Shown here: positions 28,173 to 37,054 of the stretch, piece after piece
Position numbering within the stretch: position 1 is the stretch's first letter
Layout of the letters: each line of letters opens with the position of its first letter
From: Azorhizobium oxalatiphilum
GTDB lineage: Bacteria; Pseudomonadota; Alphaproteobacteria; Rhizobiales; Xanthobacteraceae
Length of the DNA stretch: 64,000 nt
Assembly: GCF_014635325.1 (NCBI RefSeq)
Contig: NZ_BMCT01000009.1
Span: 1-64,000, forward strand
Reading direction: 5' to 3'
The notes under the pieces: generated by a model
Seen by the model: only the letters and a program-made list of their open reading frames with translations
Databases searched by the model: none
Told to the model about the DNA's origin: nothing
Translations under genes and position numbers: made by a program

Positions 28173-30241
28173 GCCGTCACCTCGAGGATGAGGTTGAGGT
28201 AGGTGTCCACGCGGGCGGTCATGCCGGGCGGGACGACGGTGGTGGTGTCCATCTGCTCAACGATGGCGGGGCCGGAGAAGCGGTTGCCGGGGTGGAGCTT
28301 CTCGCGGTCATAGATGGGCGTGTTCACATAGTCCCCGGCTTCCGGGAACCACACGTCGCGCTTGCCCATGATGGCGCCGGAGGCGTCGGGGCCCGCCTCG
28401 GGCCAGGCCCTCAGCGTAGCCTTCTTCACAAGGCCGGCGGCCTCCACGCGCAAGGTGACGATCTGCACCGCTTCGCCATCGGCGATGAAGCCGTAACGCT
28501 GGCGGTGGGCTTCCTCGAAGCCCTCGGCCAGATGCTCCAGCGTGGTCTCCGTCACCGGCCCGTCGGGGAGAGGCACGGAGAGTTCGTAATTCTGGCCAGC
28601 ATAGCGCATGTCCACCGTGCGGGTGATCTGGCGCGCATCGGCGGCGATCTCCTCATGGTCGAACCAGGCTTCGGCGCGCGCGCCGAGCTGGAAGAAAGCG
28701 TCCTCCACCGGCTGGAGTGCGGCCGCATTCAGCGGCAGCAGGCGGGTGGCGGCAAAATCGGCCCGCAGATCCGTGAGCAGCAGCCCCATGGCGCACAGGA
28801 TGCCGGGATTGCGCGGTACCAGCACGCGGCGCATGTCCAGCTCTTTGGCGAGCCGGGCCGCATGCAGCGGGCCGGCACCGCCAAACGCCATCAGCGTGTA
28901 GTCGCGCGGATCATGCCCGCGCTGCACGGAGATGACCCGGATCGCCTTTGCCATGTTGGCGGTGACGACGGAGAGGATGCCCTGCGCGGTCTCCATGACG
29001 CCGAGGCCGAGCTTGTCGGCGAGGCGGCCGATGGCGGCCTTGGCGAGATCCTGTCGAACCGGCATGCGGCCGGCGAGCAGGTGGGTAGGGTTCAGCGTCT
29101 GCAGCACCACATTGGCATCGGTGGTGGCTGGCTCTTCCGCGCCCTTGTCGTAGCAGACGGGGCCCGGGAAGGCGCCGCAGGAGCGCGGACCGACCTTCAG
29201 GAAGCCACCGGAATCCACAAAGGCGATGGAGCCGCCACCGGCGCCCACCGTGTGGATGTCCAGCATGGGGGCTTTCAGCGGATAGCCATGGACATTGGCT
29301 TCCGAGGTGAGCTTGCACACCCCGCCCTTGAGCAGCGCCACGTCGGTGGAAGTGCCGCCCATGTCGAAGGTGATGATGTCCGGGAAACCGGCCAGTTCGC
29401 CCACCACCTGCGCCGCGACCACGCCGGTGGAGGGGCCGGAGAGGATGGTGCGCACTGGCATGGCGGCGGCGGTGGAGAAGCCGATGACGCCGCCGTTGGA
29501 CTGGGTGAGGTGCGGCGTCGCCTCCATGCCCAGCGCCTTCAGGCGCGGGGTGAGCTTGTCGATGTAGGACTTCATCACCGGGCCGAGATAGGCGTTCAGC
29601 ACCACGGTGGAGAGGCGCTCGAACTCACGGAACTCAGGCGCGATCTCATGGCCGGAGCAGATGAAGGCTTCCGGATATTCCTCGCGGATGATTTCCACCG
29701 CGCGGGCTTCGTGCTCGGGGCGGACGAAGCCGTAGAGGAAAGACACAGCGATGGCCTTGACGCCCGCCTTCTTCAGCGCCCTTGCAGCCTCGCGCACGGC
29801 AGGCTCGTCGAGCGGCTGGTCGATGGAGCCGTCGTGGCGAACCCGCTCGGTGACGCCCATGCGCAGCGCACGGGGCACGAGGGTGGGCGGCTTGTCGATG
29901 TCGAGGTCGTAGAGGTCGGGGCGCTTCTGGCGGCCGATCTCCAGGAGGTCGCGGAAGCCGTCGGTGGTGACGAGGCCGGTGGGAACGCCGCGATGCTGGA
30001 TCAGCGCATTGGTGGCCACTGTGGTGCCGTGGCCGAAATAGGTGACGGAGGAAGCCGGCGTATCGCCATTCTCGGGGGCGACGATGCGCATACCCTGCTC
30101 GACACCCTCGGCGATACCGCGAGACGGGTCATCGGGCGTGGAAGAGACCTTCCACACTTCGACACGGCCTTCGTCTTCATCGAACAGGCAGATGTCCGTG
30201 AACGTGCCTCCGGAATCCACACCCACACGCCAGCGAGCCAT
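28169..30241 (-). CDS. hyuA: Hydantoinase A / 5-oxoprolinase alpha-like subunit (ATP-dependent)
   Basis: 690 aa. The N-terminal actin-like ATP site has RVGVDSGGTFTDICLF at residues 4-19. The second phosphate motif, ITFDMGGTSTDVALL, is near residue 290, followed by VGAGGGSIAFVDSGG and AFGGAGPLHAARLA. It uses ATP to activate the amide carbonyl; HyuB supplies the hydrolytic half. It is the first gene of the minus-strand catabolic block, divergent from an IclR regulator 163 bases away. The ATG at 30241 begins exactly at the family N-terminus. Confidence 0.93.
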   Translation of the reverse strand: MARWRVGVDSGGTFTDICLFDEDEGRVEVWKVSSTPDDPSRGIAEGVEQGMRIVAPENGDTPASSVTYFGHGTTVATNALIQHRGVPTGLVTTDGFRDLLEIGRQKRPDLYDLDIDKPPTLVPRALRMGVTERVRHDGSIDQPLDEPAVREAARALKKAGVKAIAVSFLYGFVRPEHEARAVEIIREEYPEAFICSGHEIAPEFREFERLSTVVLNAYLGPVMKSYIDKLTPRLKALGMEATPHLTQSNGGVIGFSTAAAMPVRTILSGPSTGVVAAQVVGELAGFPDIITFDMGGTSTDVALLKGGVCKLTSEANVHGYPLKAPMLDIHTVGAGGGSIAFVDSGGFLKVGPRSCGAFPGPVCYDKGAEEPATTDANVVLQTLNPTHLLAGRMPVRQDLAKAAIGRLADKLGLGVMETAQGILSVVTANMAKAIRVISVQRGHDPRDYTLMAFGGAGPLHAARLAKELDMRRVLVPRNPGILCAMGLLLTDLRADFAATRLLPLNAAALQPVEDAFFQLGARAEAWFDHEEIAADARQITRTVDMRYAGQNYELSVPLPDGPVTETTLEHLAEGFEEAHRQRYGFIADGEAVQIVTLRVEAAGLVKKATLRAWPEAGPDASGAIMGKRDVWFPEAGDYVNTPIYDREKLHPGNRFSGPAIVEQMDTTTVVPPGMTARVDTYLNLILEVTA

Positions 30242-30315
30242 GATCTCGGTCCTGTCACATTGCTTAGACTGGAACCGAAGGCTGATCCTCCTTAGAACGT
30301 CTCGCAAGCATAAAA

Positions 30316-30403
30316 ATTCCATCCTGCGTGATTAATTCTAGATCAGTTCCGTAAGGTGGAATATATTTTTTAGAATGGCTGTTTAAATTTCATTGGATGG
30401 AAT
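30316..30403. promoter_or_regulatory. Divergent hyuA/iclR promoter region with inverted repeats
   Basis: AT-rich (unlike its surroundings). ATTCCATCC (30316-30324) and its exact inverse GGATGGAAT (30395-30403) flank TTCCGTAAGGTGGAA (30347-30361). TGGAATATATTTTTT at 30357-30371 matches one half of the E. coli IclR box TGGAAATNATTTCCA. Probably the operator through which the adjacent IclR protein controls itself and the hyu operon; the exact site is uncertain. Confidence 0.5.
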
Positions 30404-30404
30404 T

Positions 30405-31205
30405 ATGTCGGACAGCTCTACAGGTGCCGGCCGTCTTTTCGCGGTGCTACGTCAGCTCGCGGCCGGCGAAAAGCAGGGTATGCGATTGAAGGATCTGGCG
30501 GCGGCGGTGGATCTGCCGCGTCCGACCGCCCATCGCCTGCTGCATGCGCTCATGGCCGAAGGGATGGTCGAGCACGATCCCCGGACGAAACTCTATCGGC
30601 TGGGGCTGGAGTTGTTCGTTCTGGCGGCACGGGCCGGCAGCAGCATGAACCTGCGCGATCTTGCCCGGCCGGGGCTGCTGCGCCTCACAGCGGCTTTGGG
30701 TGAGACGATTTTTCTCATGGTGCGCAATGGTTTCGATGCGGTGTGCATCGATCGCTCGGCGGGCCCGTTGCCCATCCGCAGCTTCACCGGAGACGTGGGC
30801 GGCACGGTGATGCTGGGCATCGGACAGGCGGCCATGGCCATATTGGCCTTCCTGCCCGACGCCGAGCAGGACGAGGTGATCCGTTACAATCTGCCGCGTA
30901 TGCGGGCACTCTCCGCTTTCGACGAGGGATTCCTGCGGGCCGAGATGGCGCGGGTGAAGGCGCAGGGCTTCTCCGATGGCGCCGCCGGGCTGATCCCGGG
31001 CATGGCGGGTCTCGGTGTCCCGATCTTGGGCCGTACCGGCGAGGCGGTAGCCGCGCTGAGCGTCGGCAGCACCACGGATCGCATGACGCCGGAGCGGAAC
31101 AAGGTGATTGCGGATCTGCTGAAACGGGAGGCGGCTGATATCGGCCTGCGCCTCAACCCCTTTGATCCGGCCCTGCGGAGGCCCGGCGCGGCGATCATGG
31201 GATGA
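30405..31205 (+). CDS. IclR-family transcriptional regulator
   Basis: 266 aa. N-terminal winged helix (about residues 8-70: KQGMRLKDLAAAVDLPRPTAHRLLHALMAEG in pattern) and C-terminal ligand domain with VCIDRSAG, the conserved GD/RSFTGDVGG patch and AALSVGS. It is divergent from the hydantoinase operon, so it is its most likely regulator, with a ring-opened or carbonyl metabolite as ligand (inference). The ATG at 30405 is preferred over a TTG at 30393. Confidence 0.9.
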   Translation: MSDSSTGAGRLFAVLRQLAAGEKQGMRLKDLAAAVDLPRPTAHRLLHALMAEGMVEHDPRTKLYRLGLELFVLAARAGSSMNLRDLARPGLLRLTAALGETIFLMVRNGFDAVCIDRSAGPLPIRSFTGDVGGTVMLGIGQAAMAILAFLPDAEQDEVIRYNLPRMRALSAFDEGFLRAEMARVKAQGFSDGAAGLIPGMAGLGVPILGRTGEAVAALSVGSTTDRMTPERNKVIADLLKREAADIGLRLNPFDPALRRPGAAIMG

Positions 31206-31208
31206 CAT

Positions 31209-31235
31209 AAAAAAGGGTGCGCTATTGCGCACCCC
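31209..31235 (-). terminator. Intrinsic terminator on the minus strand
   Basis: GGGTGCGC-TATT-GCGCACCC, an 8-bp perfect stem (31215-31234) followed on the minus strand by six U's. It closes the small minus-strand gene ending at 31269 and lies just past the convergent iclR stop. Confidence 0.8.
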
Positions 31236-31268
31236 AGACCCGACCAGCAGGAAAATTTCGTGGAAGGC

Positions 31269-31574
31269 TCAGATTAGCGCACGTCCGCGCAGATAGGCTT
31301 CCAGATGAACGGTGGCCGACTTGATGTCGTCCGCCGTTCCGCTCGCGGCCGCGGCCATGAGCGTGGTGTGGGAGATGTCATAGCCGTCACAGGGCTGGCC
31401 CTTGGCGTGCAGCACATCGGCTGCGTCCCAAAGACGTTCCAGCACGGTCTCGCCATCGGCGAGGAAAATGGGGCGGGTCAGAAACGCGCCCCAATTGGGA
31501 GCCCGGCGCGACCTGGTCGTTGCGCGAAGGGGCCGGGTAGCGACTTCTTTGAGCGTGCCAACGTGCAGTGTCAT
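31269..31574 (-). CDS. Small hypothetical protein
   Basis: 101 aa, no family recognised. Basic N-terminus, then a helical region (ETVLERLWDAADVLH) and a compact C-terminal half ending LEAYLRGRALI. Predicted soluble, no signal. It is followed by a good terminator, which supports that it is a real transcript, and is preceded 81 bases away by another small gene on the same strand. Confidence 0.55.
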   Translation of the reverse strand: MTLHVGTLKEVATRPLRATTRSRRAPNWGAFLTRPIFLADGETVLERLWDAADVLHAKGQPCDGYDISHTTLMAAAASGTADDIKSATVHLEAYLRGRALI

Positions 31575-31655
31575 GTCCGTTCAACTCGCTTCAAGGCCAA
31601 AGGTTGCACCGTTGCGACAATTTTTTGCCGCGTATGGGGCATGATCGGAAAACGG

Positions 31656-31889
31656 TCAGTATTCCGCCAGAACGCTGCGGAAGGCATCCAGACGTCCCTT
31701 GAGGGCGAGGATCGCCTTGTCACCATCCATGCCCGCGGCCCGCGCCTGCGATGCCAGAAGTTCGGCAAGGCCGTCGCCGTCACACTCGCGGATGAAGCCG
31801 AGAGCCTCTTCCAGCGAGGACACTTCACGCTCCTGGCTGCCGATGAGGATGCGGGAAAACGGAGTGCGCGGATCGGAAAACGAGCCCAT
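31656..31889 (-). CDS. Small hypothetical protein
   Basis: 77 aa, no family recognised. Acidic and helical: SLEEALGFIRECDGD and AILALKGRLDAFRSVLAEY. The ATG at 31889 has AAGGGAG nine bases upstream; an ATG at 31907 is possible but lacks one. It probably forms a small operon with the following gene. Confidence 0.55.
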   Translation of the reverse strand: MGSFSDPRTPFSRILIGSQEREVSSLEEALGFIRECDGDGLAELLASQARAAGMDGDKAILALKGRLDAFRSVLAEY

Positions 31890-32196
31890 CTGGATTGCTC
31901 CCTTCATAGCGCAAGGCTGTAGCGTTGCCGGAAACCGTTGCGGTCGCCCGGATTGAAACAAACTCACTTCAAATCAAACCGTTAACGCCGTTGGGCAGGG
32001 TGTTTCACCCGCTTTCCGAATGGTGCCGCGTGCCGGTTTCCGGCAGGGCCTCCTCTCGGGGGCGTTTGATGATTTAAACCCAGCCTTCACCATAAAGGTT
32101 CCCGCCGGCGGTACCGATGCGCGGAAAAATGCGAGCTTGAGCGTTACTGGGGTGCGCGCGGCCTCATTCGTAGGCCGCATACGGCTACGCTACCGC
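31890..32196. other. Gene-free stretch
   Basis: About 307 bases between the hybrid kinase stop and the small hypothetical gene. It should hold the promoter of the two small genes; a locally AT-rich patch (31960-31985) is a possible site. I see no RNA gene or clear repeat in it. Confidence 0.4.
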
Positions 32197-34293
32197 TCAG
32201 CGCAGCATCTCGCTGATCTTGGCGGACAGATCCTCGATCTGAAACGGCTTGGTGATCATGGCCATGTTGGTGCCGAGGAAACCGGCGCGCAGGGCGGCAT
32301 TTTCCGCATATCCGGTGATGAACAGGATGGGGATCTCAGGCAGATGCTGCCGGGCGATCTCGGCCAACTGGCGCCCGTTCATGCCGGGCAGGCCCACGTC
32401 CGAGACCATCAGATCGAAGCGGTGGCCCGTCTCCAGCAACTGCACGGCGGCGGACGGCTCGGCTGCCTCCATGGCCGCATAGCCCAGCTCTTCCAGCACG
32501 TCGCGCACCAGCAGGCGCACCGATGCGTCGTCCTCCACCAGCAGCACGGTCTGCCCCGAGCCCTCGATCACCGCCTGGGGGGCGATCCTTTCCGGGGGCT
32601 GAGCCTGCTGCGTGGCTGGCAGCAGGATCTGGACCTGCGTGCCAGCGCCAGGCTGCGACTTGATCCGGACCTGACCGTTTGATTGCTTGGCGAAGCCATA
32701 GACCATGGAGAGGCCGAGCCCGGTGCCTTGTCCAACGGGCTTGGTGGTGAAGAAGGGATCGAACACCTTTTCGAGCACGGCAGTGTCCATGCCCACGCCG
32801 GTGTCCGACACTGTGACCACCACATAACGGCCGGGCTTCATGCCGGGATGGGGCGTGCAATCGGCAGCGCCGAGATCGGCAGGCCGCGTCTTCACCGTCA
32901 GCTGGCCGCCATCGGGCATGGCATCGCGTGCGTTGATCGCGAGGTTGAGGATGGCGCTTTCCAGCTGATTGGCATCCACCAGAGCCGCAGGCAGATCGGG
33001 TGTCACGCTGATCCGCACATCGATGCGCTCGCTCATGGTGCGCCGGAGCAGATCCTCCAGCGACAGGACGAGGGCATTTATGTCCGTGGGGCGGCTATCC
33101 AGCGACTGACGGCGGGAGAAGGCCAGCAGGCGCTGGGTGAGGCCGGCGGCCCGCTGGGCGGAGACATAGGCTGCTTCCATGAAGCGGTCGAGGTCGTCCG
33201 TACGGTTGGCGGCGATGCGGCGGCGCATGACGTCGATGGCGCCAATGATGCCGGTGAGCATGTTGTTGAAGTCATGTGCGATGCCGCCTGTGAGCTGGCC
33301 CACCGCTTCCATCTTCTGCGCCTGCCGCAGCGCGGCCTGCGCCAACTCGCGCTGCTGGGCCTCGGCGCGCAATTGGGCGAGGGTCTCCTCCAGTTCGGCC
33401 GTGCGCTGGGCGACCTGCTGCTCCAGTTTCTGGGCGGCTCCCGCCAGTGTCTCCTGCGCGCGCTTCTGCTCGTCTATGTCCACGATCACCGCAATCGCGC
33501 CGGCGACGTCGCTGTCGGGGGTCTTGAGGGGAATGCCGCTGACGCGGGTCCAGACGTCAGGCTCGGGCGGGGCGTGATAGCGGAATTCGGTGCCGAGCAC
33601 CGCTTCTCCGCGCAAGGCGCGGGCCGCGACGAAGCGTTCGCGGGTGATGCGCGTGCCGTCCTCCTCGTGGCCGATCCAGCGTTCTGGCCCGTCGGACTGG
33701 CGCGAGGGCACGTCTCCGGAAGGCAGAAACCGGCGGAAGGCCGGATTGGAGAGCAGGGTGCTTCCGTCCGGATTGATGAAGGCGACCCCTACGGGAAGAT
33801 TGTCCAGCAGGGTCACGAGCCGTGCCTGCTGGGCATCGAGCTGGGCCAGGCGGTCACGCATCTCGAATTGCTTCTGACGCGCGCGCATGGCCGCGCCGAT
33901 GGCGCTGATGAGCGATTCCGAGCTGAGTGGACGTTCAAGAAGAATGACGTTGATGGCGCTGTCCGGCAGCCGGCGGCGAACCGCTTCGGCGATGAACTGG
34001 CGCCTTGGCTGGCGGCCGGCCAGAAGCACGAAGGGCACATCGGACCAGGAGGGCTGGCCCTCCAGCGCGCGGTTGAGCGCGCCCAGATCGGTCGAGAGGG
34101 CTTCCTCGGTAACAAGGATTGCACCGGTGCTGTCGTCGATGCTGGTGGCCACCTCGTCCAAGGATGCACATTGCGTGACGCCGTAACCATTGGCTCCGAG
34201 AAGCGTGGCAACGCTCTCCGCATCCCGCCCATAGGGCGCGCAGATCAGGACGCGATAGCCCTCTGAAGCCGTTCTATGAGACAGGGTCGCCAT
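32197..34293 (-). CDS. Hybrid sensor histidine kinase (REC-like, PAS, HisKA, HATPase, REC)
   Basis: 698 aa, soluble. An N-terminal receiver-like domain (about 10-130, GYRVLICAPYGRD) is followed by a coil and a PAS domain (about 195-310, LLDNLPVGVAFINPDG). A coiled coil (about 315-360) leads to HisKA with GGIAHDFNNMLTGIIGA (His about 385), the HATPase (NLAINARDAMPDGG, GTGLGLSMVYG) and a C-terminal receiver with VLLVEDDASVR and Asp in LMVSDVGLPGMNG. Its first 20 bases overlap the end of the KaiC-like gene. KaiC-like ATPase plus hybrid kinase recalls the clock output pairing of KaiC with SasA, but here the partner role is inference. Confidence 0.9.
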   Translation of the reverse strand: MATLSHRTASEGYRVLICAPYGRDAESVATLLGANGYGVTQCASLDEVATSIDDSTGAILVTEEALSTDLGALNRALEGQPSWSDVPFVLLAGRQPRRQFIAEAVRRRLPDSAINVILLERPLSSESLISAIGAAMRARQKQFEMRDRLAQLDAQQARLVTLLDNLPVGVAFINPDGSTLLSNPAFRRFLPSGDVPSRQSDGPERWIGHEEDGTRITRERFVAARALRGEAVLGTEFRYHAPPEPDVWTRVSGIPLKTPDSDVAGAIAVIVDIDEQKRAQETLAGAAQKLEQQVAQRTAELEETLAQLRAEAQQRELAQAALRQAQKMEAVGQLTGGIAHDFNNMLTGIIGAIDVMRRRIAANRTDDLDRFMEAAYVSAQRAAGLTQRLLAFSRRQSLDSRPTDINALVLSLEDLLRRTMSERIDVRISVTPDLPAALVDANQLESAILNLAINARDAMPDGGQLTVKTRPADLGAADCTPHPGMKPGRYVVVTVSDTGVGMDTAVLEKVFDPFFTTKPVGQGTGLGLSMVYGFAKQSNGQVRIKSQPGAGTQVQILLPATQQAQPPERIAPQAVIEGSGQTVLLVEDDASVRLLVRDVLEELGYAAMEAAEPSAAVQLLETGHRFDLMVSDVGLPGMNGRQLAEIARQHLPEIPILFITGYAENAALRAGFLGTNMAMITKPFQIEDLSAKISEMLR

Positions 34294-35827
34294 CCTCCGT
34301 GGCGTGTCGGCCTTCCAGCAGCGGATTGACGGAGCCGACATATTCGGGTGTGCCCGTGAGGACGCCGCGGAAGTCAGCCAGAGGTTCGCCCACGCGCAGG
34401 CCCTGGGAGTCGATGCGCAGTTCGCGGATGGCGTCCTCATGTCCGCCGCTGCGGTTCTTCACGATGGAGATGGCCTTGCGAATGCGGCCCTGCGCTTCGA
34501 AGAAGCGCAGCAGGATCACCACGTCCGCCACGTATGATACGTTGAGCCCGTGGGTCTGCATGGTGCCGAAGAAGCCCTGCTGCGGGTTGATCAGGAAGGT
34601 CAACGCGCCGGCCTGGTTCAGATAGGAGAGAAGTTCATGCAGTTGCAGCACGAGATGCTGCTCTTGCGGCATGGCGGCCAGGTATCCGTTGAGGCTGTCG
34701 ATCAGGATGAACCGAGCCTGCCGCTTCTCCACCTCCTCGCGTACCATGGCGGCGAACTGGCCGGGGGAAATCTCCGCGGGGTCGACCTGCCTCAGCACAA
34801 GGTAGCCTTTGTCCATAAAAGACTGCAGGTCGATGCCAAGCGCCTTGGCGCGCGCGATGAGAGTGCCGATCCGCTCGTCGAACTCGTAGATGGTGGCGCA
34901 TTCGCCACGTTCGCAGGCCGCGGCCAAATATTGCAGCGCCAGGGTGGTCTTGCCGGAGCCTGCGGGGCCGGTGATGAGGGTGCTGGTGCCGCGCGCCGGC
35001 CCCCCATTGAGCATCGCGTCAAGCGCAGGCACGCCACTTGACACGGGCTCGCCGACGAAGGGCTTGTGATGGTCCGAGGCGATCAGGCGGGGGAAGATGT
35101 CGATGCCGCCCCGGCGGATGATGAAATCGTGATAGCCGGCGACGAAATCCACCCCCCGCAGCTTCTGCACCTGCGTGCGGCGCCGGGCGGCACCGAAGTC
35201 GAGGGTCAGGCGTTCCAGAGTGATCACGCCGTGACAGAGGCTGTGCAGATGGCTGTCGCGTTCCTCCGCGAAGCCACTCAGATCATCGACGAGCAGCACC
35301 GTGGCATCGAACCCGGCGAAGAACTGCTTCAGGAACAGTAACTGGCGCCGGTAGCGCAGCGGATCCTGTGCCAGGAGACGCATTTCGGACAGGCTGTCGA
35401 ACACCACGCGGCGGGGCTTCAGGCGCTGAACTTCGTCCTTGATGAGCTGGATGGTGTTGCCCAGCTCCATTTCCCAGCTATGCAGGATGGACTGGTCTCG
35501 CCCCACGCCAAGTACCGCATCGGCGGAGGCTAGCTCGAACAGCGTGATGCCTGCCAGTTCCCAGCCGTGGGAGGCTGCCACCGCCCGAAGCTCTTCGCTG
35601 GTTTCCGACAGCGTAACGTAGAGAACGGGCTCGCCGGCTCGTGCGCCTTCCAGCAGGAACTGGAGTGATAGCGTGGTCTTGCCTGAGCCGGGCGTGCCTT
35701 CCACGAGATAGAGGCGGTTGGCCGGCAAACCGCCCCGCAGGATACGGTCGAGACCGGTTATTCCTGTGGACAGGTAAGCAGTTTCCATATCGGTCGAGGC
35801 GCTCATCACCGTCTCATCGTGCGTCAT
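34274..35827 (-). CDS. KaiC-like double-domain ATPase
   Basis: 517 aa with two RecA-fold domains, each with Walker A: EGTPGSGKTTLSLQF near residue 43 and TGPAGSGKTTLALQY near residue 283. RVVFDSLSEMRLLA and ARFILIDSLNGYLAA are the Walker B regions. KaiC N-half features include STGITGLDRILRGGLP. In cyanobacteria KaiC is the clock oscillator; alphaproteobacterial relatives take part in stress or light/dark adaptation and often pair with kinases. No kaiB or kaiA is seen nearby. The ATG at 35827 and one at 35806 are both possible. Confidence 0.88.
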   Translation of the reverse strand: MTHDETVMSASTDMETAYLSTGITGLDRILRGGLPANRLYLVEGTPGSGKTTLSLQFLLEGARAGEPVLYVTLSETSEELRAVAASHGWELAGITLFELASADAVLGVGRDQSILHSWEMELGNTIQLIKDEVQRLKPRRVVFDSLSEMRLLAQDPLRYRRQLLFLKQFFAGFDATVLLVDDLSGFAEERDSHLHSLCHGVITLERLTLDFGAARRRTQVQKLRGVDFVAGYHDFIIRRGGIDIFPRLIASDHHKPFVGEPVSSGVPALDAMLNGGPARGTSTLITGPAGSGKTTLALQYLAAACERGECATIYEFDERIGTLIARAKALGIDLQSFMDKGYLVLRQVDPAEISPGQFAAMVREEVEKRQARFILIDSLNGYLAAMPQEQHLVLQLHELLSYLNQAGALTFLINPQQGFFGTMQTHGLNVSYVADVVILLRFFEAQGRIRKAISIVKNRSGGHEDAIRELRIDSQGLRVGEPLADFRGVLTGTPEYVGSVNPLLEGRHATEDGDPVS

Positions 35828-35876
35828 TGCAAGGGTAACGCTCGAAATCCGAAAAAGATACAAAACTGCCGTAACG

Positions 35877-36617
35877 TCAATTTCCGGCTTCGTTTCTCGT
35901 GTGCGGCTGATCCTCCGGAAGGATGACCGAAAGCACCGCGAAGATGCCGGCCGCGCCGGCGGCAAGCCAGAGGCTGAGCGGGCCGAGGCGGGGATAGAGG
36001 AAAGCGCCTGCGAGCGCACCGCCCGCAAGGCCACACCACAGCAGCAGATAGGGGATCCAGCCGAAGGGCTGCCCGCCCATGAGGGCTGCGGCGAGGCGCT
36101 GACCGAACTTCACCAGGGTTCCGGTCATGTAGGTGACGCCAATGGACACTTCGCCATCACGCTGGAAGACCGCATTCTCCACCCCCATGGCGGCGGCCAT
36201 GACGAGGGTGGCCGCCAGATCGTGGGCCTGCTGGTCGAGGACGGCTGCAAGGGCGAGCATGACGCCCACGAGCGACAGGACGGCCGGCTTGCGGCGCGCG
36301 CGCGCGGCATTGCCGGCCATGGTGCCCAGGACGACGCCGACAACGAAGGCGAAGATCAGGCTTCCGGCGATCACCGCCACATGGGAGCCGGTAGCGAGGC
36401 CGACCGCAAGGCGGGTTGAATTACCACTCATGAAGGAGACGAAAAGGCCGCCGAGTTTGACGAAGCCGATGGCATCCACGAAGCCCGCCAATGCGGAAAG
36501 GCACGCCGCCAGAACCCAGAACCGACGCTTGTACCTGACCATCGGTGTAACCCACTTCGGCGCGTCCGTGCCGGCGGGGGAGGGCAGGGATAGCCGGACG
36601 AAACGGTAGTCAGCCAT
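35877..36617 (-). CDS. DUF1275 (YoaK-like) membrane protein
   Basis: 246 aa with about six hydrophobic segments. Recognised by the family pattern SALAGFVDAIGFVKLGGLFVSFMSGNSTRLAVGLA and MGVENAVFQRDGEVSIGVTYMTGTLVKFG (patterns, residues ~38-80 and ~140-170). Function of the family is not established. It has 49 bases between its stop and the KaiC-like start, with no sign of coupling. Confidence 0.88.
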   Translation of the reverse strand: MADYRFVRLSLPSPAGTDAPKWVTPMVRYKRRFWVLAACLSALAGFVDAIGFVKLGGLFVSFMSGNSTRLAVGLATGSHVAVIAGSLIFAFVVGVVLGTMAGNAARARRKPAVLSLVGVMLALAAVLDQQAHDLAATLVMAAAMGVENAVFQRDGEVSIGVTYMTGTLVKFGQRLAAALMGGQPFGWIPYLLLWCGLAGGALAGAFLYPRLGPLSLWLAAGAAGIFAVLSVILPEDQPHTRNEAGN

Positions 36618-36803
36618 CCGGCCGGAGGCAAGACGACATCCGGTTGAAACCGACGGGGTGCGACATTCCGGCAGATGTACCCGGCAGGCATTGCGTCTGC
36701 GGGCTGCGGTATAATGCCGGCATGGTCCGAAGTGGCGGCATCCCCAGCAGCCGGTATGTCAATGGTTGTTCGGTGACGGCAAGCTTGCTAGGAGCAGAAG
36801 CAG

Positions 36804-36879
36804 GGGCCTGTAGCTCAATGGTTAGAGCTGACCGCTCATAACGGTTAGGTTGGGGGTTCAAGTCCCTCCGGGCCCACCA
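36804..36879 (+). tRNA. tRNA with CAU anticodon (tRNA-Ile2 or tRNA-Met)
   Basis: Full cloverleaf read by eye. Acceptor GGGCCTG pairs with CGGGCCC; the D-arm is TAGCTCAATGGTTAGAGCT; the anticodon stem GACCG/CGGTT closes the loop CTCATAA with anticodon CAT; the T-arm is GGGGG-TTCAAGT-CCCTC; and CCA is encoded at 36877-36879. CAU is used both by elongator Met and by Ile2 (lysidine-modified); sequence alone does not decide between them, and the short D-loop leans to Ile2. Its 3' end is the insertion site of the island that follows. Confidence 0.93.
36862..36879 (+). repeat. attL: tRNA 3' end
   Basis: GTCCCTCCGGGCCCACCA, within the T-arm and acceptor of the tRNA. The copy at 56663-56679 shares the first 13 bases exactly and then lacks one C before ACCA. 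Integration restored a complete tRNA on the left. Confidence 0.8.
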
Positions 36880-36983
36880 CATTGGGCTCCATGATGGTCC
36901 GCGGCGATCCACTGAAATCCAATCTAAGCTGGGATATATAAAGCGTTGCGGGCTGCGGCAGTCTGCTGCGGTCCGTGCTGGGG

Positions 36984-37054
36984 TGTTGGTATCCAGAAAA
37001 TTTGTTGGTATTTTTGATGGCATGGGCAACGCGTGCTCGGGCGAGATACCAACA
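36984..37054. promoter_or_regulatory. Left arm-type integrase sites (three TGTTGGTAT copies)
   Basis: TGTTGGTAT at 36984-36992 and 37003-37011, and its exact inverse ATACCAACA at 37046-37054, the last overlapping the integrase start codon. Near-copies lie at the right end (56582-56602). The layout matches arm-type binding sites of tyrosine integrases and suggests that the integrase represses its own gene (inference). Confidence 0.6.
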
